20,699 nucleotides of DNA from CAZPLZ01 sp964587525 (GTDB taxonomy: Bacteria > Oederibacteriota > CAKKQC01). Position numbers and translations under genes: made by a program. Where the stretch lies: positions 1-20,699 of the forward strand of contig CAZPLZ010000041.1 in assembly GCA_964587525.1 (NCBI GenBank), read 5' to 3'. The notes beneath the pieces are model-generated. The model was not told where the DNA came from, did no database searches, and worked only from the letters and a program-made list of their open reading frames with translations. Each line of letters begins with the position of its first letter. Position 1 is the stretch's first letter. Below are positions 14,873 through 20,699 of the stretch, piece after piece.

Positions 14873-15868
14873 ATGGGAGAACCTGAAAAAGTTATCATCA
14901 TCGGCGGGGCGTGTGCGGGGTACACCGCCGCGCTCTATGCGGCCCGCGCCAACCTGGACCCTCTCCTGTTCATCGGCGACCAGGACGGTGGCCAGCTTGC
15001 GCTGACCTCCGATGTCGAAAACTATCCTGGATTTCCCGAGGGGATCCTAGGCCCCGGCCTGATGCAGAAATTCCGTGCGCAGGCTGAACGGTTCGGCACG
15101 CGCGTGAAAGCGCAGTCGGTCACAGAGGTGGATTTCAGAAATCAGCCGTTCGCTGTCAAGGCCGGTGAAGGCGAGACGTGCTACGCTCAGTCGGTGATCA
15201 TCGCCACGGGCGCCTCGGCGCGCTGGCTGGATCTTCCTTCCGAGCAGCGGCTGCGCGGCAAGGGCGTGTCGGCCTGCGCGACGTGCGATGGGTTTTTCTT
15301 CAGGGGCAAGGAGTTGGCGGTGATCGGTGGTGGCGACTCCGCCATGGAAGAGGGCACCTTTCTTACCAAGTTCGCGACGAAGGTGACCATCATTCACCGG
15401 CGCGCAGAGTTCCGAGCCAGCAAGATTATGTTGGAGCGGGCCAGGAACAACCCGAAGATCGCCTTCGTCGTGGACGCGGTGGTGGAGGAAGTCCTGGGTT
15501 CCGAAACGGTAGAAGGTCTGAAGCTTAAGAATCTCAAGACGAAGCAGGGTTCCACCCTGCCGTGCCAGGGGCTATTCCTGGCCATTGGGCACGAGCCAAA
15601 CACGAAAGTCTTTCAAGGACAGATCGATATGGATGAGAAAGGCTACATCGTGTGCAAACAATGGACCCAAACCAGCGTCTCCGGGGTCTTCGCCGCAGGT
15701 GACGTGGTGGATTCCCGGTACCGGCAGGCGGTGACGGCGGCCGGAAGCGGGTGCATGGCGGCCATTGACGTGGAGCGGTACCTCGCGGAGCATGAGAGCA
15801 CGCTGAAACCGGCGGCCGCCGGGGTAAGCCGTTCCAAGAATAAAGAGGAGGTCTTTCATGGCAACTGA
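14873..15868 (+). CDS. trxB: Thioredoxin-disulfide reductase
   Basis: FAD and NADPH dependent reductase of thioredoxin, cytoplasmic, 331 residues. It has the redox-active CATC (C135, C138, followed by DG), the NADPH motif IGGGDSAMEEG, HRRAEFRAS for NADPH phosphate recognition, and the FAD motif AAGDVVDSRYRQAVTAAGSG near the C-terminus. Unusually, the N-terminal FAD fingerprint reads IIGGACAG (residues 9-16) instead of the common GSGPAG: the middle Gly is Ala and Pro is Cys14. The start at ATG 14873 is supported by AAGGA 3 nt upstream. The last 35 residues are a basic/Ala-rich tail. Its 3' end overlaps the tpx start by 11 bp, and the pair forms a peroxide-detoxifying unit through thioredoxin. 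Confidence 0.93.
   Translation: MGEPEKVIIIGGACAGYTAALYAARANLDPLLFIGDQDGGQLALTSDVENYPGFPEGILGPGLMQKFRAQAERFGTRVKAQSVTEVDFRNQPFAVKAGEGETCYAQSVIIATGASARWLDLPSEQRLRGKGVSACATCDGFFFRGKELAVIGGGDSAMEEGTFLTKFATKVTIIHRRAEFRASKIMLERARNNPKIAFVVDAVVEEVLGSETVEGLKLKNLKTKQGSTLPCQGLFLAIGHEPNTKVFQGQIDMDEKGYIVCKQWTQTSVSGVFAAGDVVDSRYRQAVTAAGSGCMAAIDVERYLAEHESTLKPAAAGVSRSKNKEEVFHGN
15845..15851 (+). promoter_or_regulatory. Ribosome binding site of tpx
   Basis: GAGGAGG lies inside the last codons of trxB and 6 nt before ATG 15858. It confirms the overlapping start of tpx. Confidence 0.8.
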
Positions 15869-16373
15869 GCGAGCTGGTGCAACGACACTCAAGGGCAATC
15901 CGATGACGCTGGTGGGGCCTGAGTTGAAAGTGGGGGCCAAAGCCCCGGAGGTCACGCTGATTGGCCAAGATCTTTCCCCAGTGAAGCTGCTCGAATCCAC
16001 AAAGGGTAAAGTGCGCCTGGTGAACGTGGTGCTGTCTCTCGACACGCCGATCTGCGATGCACAGACCCGCAAGTTCGATGAGGAAGTCAGCAAGCTTCCG
16101 AGCGTGGCAGCGCTCACCGTCAGCATGGACTTGCCGTTCAACCAGAAGCGGTTCTGTGGTGCGGCGAATATTAAGCACACGGTGTTGTCCGACCATAAAG
16201 AGGGGGCCTTTGGATCTGCCTATGGCATCCTCGTGAAAGAGCTGCGGGTGTTGGGCCGTGCGGTCTTCGTGGTCGATTCCAGTGGTACGCTGACCTATGC
16301 TGCCTACAACAAGGAAATTGCCGAGCCACCCAATTACGACGCTGCGCTGACCGCGCTGAAACAGGCGAAGTAA
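15858..16373 (+). CDS. tpx: Thiol peroxidase (atypical 2-Cys peroxiredoxin Tpx)
   Basis: Reduces peroxides using thioredoxin. It is 171 residues, the normal family length. The peroxidatic cysteine is C66 in SLDTPICDAQTRKF, with T63 and R70 of the TxxC...R active site. The resolving cysteine is C100 in NQKRFC. The 34-residue spacing equals that of E. coli Tpx (C61 and C95). The N-terminal LKGNPMTLVG and the C-terminal NYDAAL are also family-like. It is translationally linked to trxB by an 11-bp overlap and a strong internal ribosome site. It is normally a periplasmic or cytoplasmic enzyme; no signal peptide is seen here. Confidence 0.95.
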   Translation: MATERAGATTLKGNPMTLVGPELKVGAKAPEVTLIGQDLSPVKLLESTKGKVRLVNVVLSLDTPICDAQTRKFDEEVSKLPSVAALTVSMDLPFNQKRFCGAANIKHTVLSDHKEGAFGSAYGILVKELRVLGRAVFVVDSSGTLTYAAYNKEIAEPPNYDAALTALKQAK

Positions 16374-16376
16374 CCT

Positions 16377-16433
16377 ACCCCCCTTTCCTTATCCTTCTCC
16401 CCCGCTCTGCGGGGAGAGGGGAGGATGAGGGGG
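16377..16433. repeat. Second CCCTCTCCC-type hairpin repeat
   Basis: CCCCGC (16400-16405) and GCGGGG (16409-16414) pair around a TCT loop. Outside them, TTATCCTTCTCC and GAGAGGGGAGGATGAGGGG extend the stem imperfectly. It resembles the element at 6825-6870 in layout and base content. It fills the 51-bp gap between tpx and the flavoprotein gene, and its right arm contains the ATG (16425) that opens the next reading frame. Confidence 0.7.
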
Positions 16434-17936
16434 CGGCTTATAGCGGCGAGGGACGAAGTGGCCCGGAACGAGTACTTCAAATTCAAAACCCTGGCAGAAA
16501 TCCGCGCGCGTGTGGCGGAGCTGAACCTGAGCAAGGTGATCGGGTTCACGGAAGATATCGGGCCCGCAGTCCGAGACCGGAAGCTGTCGTCGCCCATCAC
16601 GGTGGGTCCATGGACCCTCCCCAATCGGTTCGCCACCCACCCGATGGAGGGATGGGATGGCGATCTGGTCACCGGCGCGCCCACCGAGGATGTCCTGCGG
16701 CGCTGGGAGCGGATGGGAGAGAGTGGTGCTGGTCTCATCTGGGGGGTGGAGGCGTTCGCGGTAGATTTCGAGTACCGGGCCAATCCGAACCAGGTGGTCA
16801 TCGTGAAGCAGAACACGGGTGCCTTGGAGCAAGGCTTGAAGCGCATGCGGGCGGCGCACGCGCGGGCGTTCGGTTCAAGGCCCAGGCTGGTGGTCGGTGC
16901 GCAGCTCACCTGCTCCGGCCGGTACAGCTTCGGGGCGCCGGAAGGCTCTCCGTTGCTCCTGGTCTATCACCACCCCGAGCTGGACCAGCGGCTGAACGCC
17001 TCACCGGGCACACCGCTGATGACCGATACGAAAATAGAGGACATCGTGGGGCGGTACGCGGCTGCGGCTAAGGTGGTGCGTGAGGCGGGGTTTGACTTCA
17101 TCGATCTTAAGGCGTGCCATCGGTACTGGCTCAACGAGACGCTTTCCGCCAAGACCAGGCCTGGACGGTACGGTGGCTCTTTCGAGAACCGGATCAAGGT
17201 GATGTTTCAAATTCTGGATGCGGTCCGCCGGGAGATGGGACCGGATTTCCCCGTGGGCTCACGGCTGAATGCGTACGATGGCATCCCGTTCGAGGAAGAT
17301 CCTGCGACGAGGCGGGAAGGCCTCAAGGGCTACGGCCGGCCCAGCCCGTACACGACGCCGTACCTGTGGGGCTGGGGCGTGAGCGAATCAAACCCGCTCA
17401 CCCCAGATCTGACCGAGCCGCTTGAACTGGTCGGCTTGCTCAAAGCGCACGGGCTTACGATGTTCAACATCTCGGCGGGCAGCCCGTACTCCAACCCGCA
17501 TCTTTCCCGGCCCACGGAATTGCCGCCGGTGGACGGATACCAGCCCGCGTGGGATCCGCTCCATGAGGTGGCCATGCACTTTTCCTTTGCGCGCGTGGTC
17601 AAGGAGGCGCACCCGGACGTCACGGTGATTGGGACCGGGTACTCGTACCTTAGGCAGTTCAAGGCCAATGCTGCGGAATATAATCTTAAGCAAGGGCATG
17701 TGGACCTTGTCGGGCTGGGGCGTGCGATTTTGGCATACCACGATGAGGCGCGGCAGATACTTAAAGCAGGTGAGGCGAAGCCTGCCAAGGGGCGGGTGGT
17801 CTGCACCGGCGATTCCGCGTGCACGACGGGGCCGCGGATGGGCTTGAAGTCCGGCTGCATCTACGATCCGTACTACGCTTCAGTGAACCAGGAGATCAAC
17901 AAACGTCTCGCCGGGATGGGGCTGGTGAGAAAATGA
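16425..17936 (+). CDS. Old Yellow Enzyme-family FMN oxidoreductase (NADH:flavin oxidoreductase type)
   Basis: A TIM-barrel flavoprotein of up to 503 residues. PNRFATHPMEGW (about 65-76), the TCSGRYS segment, and RYGGSFENR about 15 residues after the active-site strand are clear OYE/trimethylamine dehydrogenase-type blocks. The active-site strand reads DLKACHRY with K229 and H232, where relatives have HGAH or YGAH. Near the C-terminus C460, C466 and C478 match three of the four cysteines that hold the 4Fe-4S cluster in 2,4-dienoyl-CoA reductase-like members; the second is missing. There is no C-terminal FAD/NADPH domain. The substrate is unknown. Two starts are possible: ATG 16425 inside a hairpin repeat, or GTG 16458 preceded by GAGGGA. 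The stop overlaps the next gene (ATGA). Confidence 0.8.
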   Translation: MRGRLIAARDEVARNEYFKFKTLAEIRARVAELNLSKVIGFTEDIGPAVRDRKLSSPITVGPWTLPNRFATHPMEGWDGDLVTGAPTEDVLRRWERMGESGAGLIWGVEAFAVDFEYRANPNQVVIVKQNTGALEQGLKRMRAAHARAFGSRPRLVVGAQLTCSGRYSFGAPEGSPLLLVYHHPELDQRLNASPGTPLMTDTKIEDIVGRYAAAAKVVREAGFDFIDLKACHRYWLNETLSAKTRPGRYGGSFENRIKVMFQILDAVRREMGPDFPVGSRLNAYDGIPFEEDPATRREGLKGYGRPSPYTTPYLWGWGVSESNPLTPDLTEPLELVGLLKAHGLTMFNISAGSPYSNPHLSRPTELPPVDGYQPAWDPLHEVAMHFSFARVVKEAHPDVTVIGTGYSYLRQFKANAAEYNLKQGHVDLVGLGRAILAYHDEARQILKAGEAKPAKGRVVCTGDSACTTGPRMGLKSGCIYDPYYASVNQEINKRLAGMGLVRK

Positions 17937-18898
17937 GCACCATCCCGGAACTGCTGGGCCGTATCCGGCCACAACGCAAGATTGACTCCATCTCAGCGGT
18001 CTTGCTCCCGTTCGATCGGAAAGGGAAGCCGGACCTCAAAGAGTTCCAGCGGCATCTTGAGCGCACCTGGAAGGCGGGGATCCAGCCGGCGGTGAACATG
18101 GATACCGGGTTCGGGCCACAACTTTCTCCCGCCCAGCGGGTGGAAGTTATGAAGGTAACACGTGAAACGCTTGGTCCCGGCATGCCGTTTGTCGCAGGAG
18201 CCCAGCCATTCGGCGAGCCGGGGGACCTGCTCGCCGGATATCAGGCCTCCGTTCGCGCCATCCTGGATTTTGGTGCCACCCCCATTGTGTTCCCCAGTGA
18301 GCTGTTCGCCGGGAGAGAGGGTACCGAGGTGGTGCGGCTATACCGGGAGATCACGGCACCTGCACCACGGGCGCTGGGGTTCGAACTCGGGACCCAGTTT
18401 GCGCCGTTCGGCCGGATCTACGACCTTGACACGTTCAAGCGGCTGTTAGATATCCCTAACCTGGTTGGCTTGAAGCACTCTTCGCTCAGCCGCGCACAGG
18501 AGCTAGCACGGCTTCACGTGCGCGACCAGGAGCGGCCGGATTTCAAAGTGTACACTGGCAATGACCTGGCCATCGACATGGTCATGTACGGGAGCGATTA
18601 CCTGCTGGGGCTGTCCACGTTTGACCCCGAGGCGTTCGCGCTGCGGGACCGCTGGTGGGCCGAAGGGGATGAGCGATTTTACGAACTCAACGACGCGCTA
18701 CAGGCGGTTGGCCGGGTCGGGTTCCGGGACCCCGTGTCCGCCTACAAAGACAGTGCTGCGGTGTATTTAAAGCTCGCCGGCCGGATGGCCGATCCGCTCC
18801 CGCATCCCGCCTGTCCCCGCCGCCCTGCGTGGGAAGCCGAGCTCCTGGCGCCCCTCCTGGAACTCGTCTCCTCCGCTACGGTTTCTTGCGTTTTTTAA
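17933..18898 (+). CDS. Dihydrodipicolinate synthase / N-acetylneuraminate lyase superfamily aldolase
   Basis: A 321-residue DapA-superfamily TIM barrel. ATG 17933 overlaps the preceding stop in ATGA, so translation is coupled to the flavoprotein. K181 in LVGLKHSS is at the position of the Schiff-base lysine (GxK). The segment NMDTGFGPQLS corresponds to the GTTGExxxLS phosphate/carboxylate site but is changed. FELGTQFAPFG (from F150) stands where true DapA has YNxPxRTG with the catalytic Tyr, so the tyrosine appears to be lost. This argues against lysine biosynthesis and for an aldolase/lyase or hydratase-type reaction on another keto acid, in one pathway with the flavoprotein. The last bases overlap the convergent XRE gene by 23 bp. 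Confidence 0.8.
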   Translation: MSTIPELLGRIRPQRKIDSISAVLLPFDRKGKPDLKEFQRHLERTWKAGIQPAVNMDTGFGPQLSPAQRVEVMKVTRETLGPGMPFVAGAQPFGEPGDLLAGYQASVRAILDFGATPIVFPSELFAGREGTEVVRLYREITAPAPRALGFELGTQFAPFGRIYDLDTFKRLLDIPNLVGLKHSSLSRAQELARLHVRDQERPDFKVYTGNDLAIDMVMYGSDYLLGLSTFDPEAFALRDRWWAEGDERFYELNDALQAVGRVGFRDPVSAYKDSAAVYLKLAGRMADPLPHPACPRRPAWEAELLAPLLELVSSATVSCVF

Positions 18899-19205
18899 AC
18901 GTGTTGACCAGGCGGTAAATCGCCCGCTTTTCCTCAATACTGAGCCCCTGCAGGTTGATCGAATATTCGCTAGCGGTTTGGGGTGGAATGGAAGAGACTT
19001 CTTTGAAAAGTGAATCCAGGCTGATGTTTAAAGCCCCACCCAGCTTGTCGTAGGTCTCCAGACTTCCTTTTTTCTTGCCGGTTTCAAGGAACGATAAAAA
19101 GGGCGTGGATATCCCAGCCCTTTCAGCCACCGCCTGCTGGGTAAGACCTCGCTTGGCCCTGAAGAACTGGAGCTTTTTCCCCAAACGTGTATAGATGCTT
19201 TCCAT
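18876..19205 (-). CDS. XRE-family helix-turn-helix transcriptional regulator
   Basis: A 109-residue protein with an N-terminal Cro/CI-type HTH at about residues 8-62: LGKKLQFFRAKRGLTQQAVA, then AGISTPFLSFLETGKKKGSLETY and LNISLDSLF. The remaining 45 residues hold no recognisable sensor and end in the basic tail FKKRKKP, so ligand control is not evident. ATG 19205 is chosen; the upstream bases are AT-rich with AGGAG (AGGAGC) 7 nt before it. Nested inverted repeats just upstream suggest autoregulation. The gene converges on and overlaps the aldolase 3' end, so a role in controlling that operon is possible but unproven. Confidence 0.88.
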   Translation of the reverse strand: MESIYTRLGKKLQFFRAKRGLTQQAVAERAGISTPFLSFLETGKKKGSLETYDKLGGALNISLDSLFKEVSSIPPQTASEYSINLQGLSIEEKRAIYRLVNTFKKRKKP

Positions 19206-19224
19206 GCCCTTGGCTCCTGTAAGA

Positions 19225-19271
19225 GATAACCTTTCATTTCAAAATGAAGGTTCCACAATAGGAAAGTTATC
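19225..19271. promoter_or_regulatory. Nested inverted repeats upstream of the XRE gene, candidate operator
   Basis: AACCTTTCATT (19228-19238) faces AATGAAGGTT (19243-19252) with one bulged base. Overlapping it, GATAACCTTTC (19225-19235) faces GAAAGTTATC (19262-19271). Such dyads just upstream of an HTH gene are typical autoregulator binding sites. They lie 20-66 bp before the start codon, overlapping the expected promoter region. No clear -35/-10 pair was found. Confidence 0.4.
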
Positions 19272-19332
19272 CTTTGAGTAGAATATGCTAGGAGTTGACA
19301 AGGAATTATGACCTGTAGTTAGAAGCTTATGG

Positions 19333-20310
19333 TTACTGCACGTTCCTGAGCTCAGACGACCGGGGCACTGGCCGTAAAGTGCCAAGTTGGCGGGCGAGTG
19401 CGCGGTAGTCGGTCACGTCGGGGCGGAGACGTTGGGCGTCCTCGCCTCGGCCCACCATGAAATAGTTCAGGGCCAGGGTCGCTGTGGCGAAAGCGGAGAG
19501 CGGGTTCTGGCGCCACCCACGTTCCGCATGGGTCAGCCCGGCCTGTGGCTGGCCCAGTCGCAGCCGAGCCAGGGCCAACCCGGTGTGGACGCGCGGATTG
19601 TCTGCCCCAAAAGTCAGTGCGCGCAAGAACGCGCGCTCGGCGCGGTTGAAGTCACCCTGGGCAAGGTACGCGTTGCCCTGCCGCACGTAGGTGGAGCCGA
19701 CATCTTGCAGCAGCGGCGGTGGGTTGGTGAACGCAGCCAACGCCTCCTTAATCCGCCCCTGGCCAAGCGCTTCATCCGCGGCGGCGTAGACGAGGGCGTC
19801 GTAGACCGGTAGCGCTGGCAATGGTCGTGGCGGGTGAAGGGAGGTCATGCGGTAGAGGGTGTACTCATCCGTCTGCCAGTCCGCCTCCGCACGGGTGGCC
19901 AGAAAGTGTTTGAATTCCCTCCAGTGCTTGGTGGTGAGGTCAAAAAATCCAGGGATATGTTTGTACTGCGCAGCGAGCGTGCCCGTGGACAGGATCCACC
20001 TGATCCCGAGACGCTTAAGGGTGAGGGCCAGCTCTTCCGCAGTGCCGGCCTTCCGAAGCAGCCGGGTGAGGTGGGCCTGGTCGTAGTGGAAGTCGGCCAG
20101 GCATTCGCGCTCCACATAGTATGTGCTGAAATTGCACGCGTACAGCACGCGGTCGCCCTTCGGCACATGCGCATTCACGTACTCCTTCATATAGAACGTA
20201 AAGGGCGGCGGCGGCAGGCCGAGCTGCAGCTTGGTCTGTGCGGTTTTCAGGCCCAGCGCCATGGAAAATGGCGCAAAGGCAATCCACTGCAGTCCGGCAC
20301 CGTACACCAC
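19333..20310 (-). CDS. C-terminal part of a membrane glycosyltransferase-like protein with TPR repeats (3' fragment of a split gene)
   Basis: This frame (325 residues from a GTG at 20310, open further upstream) begins in a last membrane helix (LQWIAFAPFSMALGL). It continues with a soluble domain such as follows the membrane part of GT-C proteins (VPKGDRVLYACNF, LKRLGIRWILSTG). From about residue 180 it runs as TPR-like helices: VYAAADEALGQGRIKEALAA, GNAYLAQGDFNRAERAFLRA and TGLALARLRLGQPQAGLTHA. It lacks its own signal or start signals and continues, after a frame change near 20405-20425, the frame of the fragment at 20319-20699. It should be read as the 3' portion of one gene. It ends at 19333, 127 bp from the XRE start. 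Confidence 0.65.
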   Translation of the reverse strand: MVYGAGLQWIAFAPFSMALGLKTAQTKLQLGLPPPPFTFYMKEYVNAHVPKGDRVLYACNFSTYYVERECLADFHYDQAHLTRLLRKAGTAEELALTLKRLGIRWILSTGTLAAQYKHIPGFFDLTTKHWREFKHFLATRAEADWQTDEYTLYRMTSLHPPRPLPALPVYDALVYAAADEALGQGRIKEALAAFTNPPPLLQDVGSTYVRQGNAYLAQGDFNRAERAFLRALTFGADNPRVHTGLALARLRLGQPQAGLTHAERGWRQNPLSAFATATLALNYFMVGRGEDAQRLRPDVTDYRALARQLGTLRPVPRSSELRNVQ

Positions 20311-20318
20311 GCCAGCGA

Positions 20319-20699
20319 TCAGGCTGGCCTCGAGTGCGGTGCGCAGCCCGATTCGCCATGCGCGGCCACGTTGAAGCAGCGGTTCCAGTTCGCCGGCGAG
20401 CAGCGCGAGCAGCCGGGCAGGATCGGCAGGAAGAACCGCGTATCCGGATGGAGGGCGATCCAGCAGAGCGTGTACGTGACCACGGCCCGGCGCACGGCTG
20501 CCCGCGCGCCCCGGAATGTCCCCAAGGCGAGCAGTGGGACCAGCCCGGCAATAACTGGGATGTGCGGGCCATCGATGTGGCCATGCTCCATGAACAGTGC
20601 CTCGGCGCGCGTGGCCAGCGCCTCGACCAGCGCGGGGAGCCCACCTCGTTGGTCATACAACGTTAGGTGCCACTCGGAAGGTATGGCGGTGGGTTGGCC
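20319..20699 (-). pseudogene. Upstream fragment of the same frameshifted membrane protein (partial, runs off the right edge)
   Basis: This frame is open at the window edge and encodes EWHLTLYDQRGG, a loop and two hydrophobic helices (VIAGLVPLLALGTF and YTLCWIALHPDTRFFLPILPG). That is typical of the C-terminal membrane half of GT-C/PMT-like proteins, where a 'RFxLPxLP' helix is common. After ILPG the frame turns into Cys/Asn/His-rich nonsense and stops at 20319. The sensible continuation (LLALLAGELEPLLQRG) is in the neighbouring frame. A single missing base around CTGCCCGGCTGCTC (about 20408-20422) would explain it. It could be a real inactivating mutation or an assembly/sequencing error. Confidence 0.6.

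Noticed and set aside
17819..17932. 38-codon upstream extension of the aldolase frame
   Set aside because: It lies wholly inside the flavoprotein gene, its translation (MHDGAADGLEVRLHL) is a frame shadow, and ATG 17933 gives the normal ATGA overlap.
18908..18935. Small GGCG...CGCC hairpin after the aldolase as a terminator
   Set aside because: The stem is only about 4 bp and the site lies inside the XRE coding sequence; there is no real T run.
19295..19300. TTGACA as a -35 box on the plus strand
   Set aside because: No acceptable -10 at 16-18 bp and no plus-strand gene downstream; on the minus strand TTGTCA has no suitably spaced -10 either.

Overview
The window is about 20.7 kb of bacterial chromosome. 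It is GC-rich except for one AT-rich gene, densely coded, and looks Gram-negative: there is a DUF1573 lipoprotein, an envelope glycan cluster, and a secreted kelch protein with a FlgD-like C-terminal domain. SpoVG, FIST, G5-3D and Tpx/TrxB together with two classes of interspersed hairpin repeat suggest a deep-branching environmental lineage of the NC10/Rokubacteria/Nitrospirota kind. That placement is an impression from gene content, not a measurement. No rRNA, tRNA, CRISPR array, transposase or integrase was seen.

Region 1 (1-6144) is mainly a minus-strand nucleotide-sugar and glycan cluster. In transcription order it holds an AT-rich multi-spanning putative GT-C glycosyltransferase, a PLP enzyme of the DegT fold, GDP-mannose 4,6-dehydratase, a GDP-fucose-synthase-like epimerase/reductase and a family 2 glycosyltransferase. 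Gaps are 27, 7, -17 and 19 bp. The PLP enzyme has His where aminotransferases have the Schiff-base Lys. That is the hallmark of the ColD/RfbH 3-dehydratases, so the three sugar enzymes together read as a GDP-L-colitose (3,6-dideoxyhexose) pathway rather than a fucose or perosamine pathway. A plus-strand membrane protein tail runs into this cluster from the left edge.

Region 2 (6145-7468) holds a DUF1573 lipoprotein on the minus strand with a clear terminator, then a divergent spoVG. Hairpin repeats flank spoVG and lie in the leader of the next gene.

Region 3 (7469-18898) is a long co-directional plus-strand run with very small gaps or overlaps: ATP sulfurylase, APS kinase, a FIST sensor-domain protein, a membrane-anchored G5-3D wall protein, a 1265-residue secreted kelch/DUF11/CARDB/FlgD-like mosaic protein, thioredoxin reductase, thiol peroxidase, an Old-Yellow-Enzyme-family flavoprotein and a DapA-superfamily aldolase. 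sat and cysC would make PAPS. trxB and tpx form a peroxide-reducing pair. The last two genes overlap by 4 bp and look like a two-step metabolic unit with unusual active sites.

Region 4 (18876-20699) holds a small XRE-type regulator on the minus strand, convergent with the aldolase, with nested inverted repeats upstream. The window ends in a minus-strand membrane protein with a TPR tail that is split by a frameshift and cut by the window edge.
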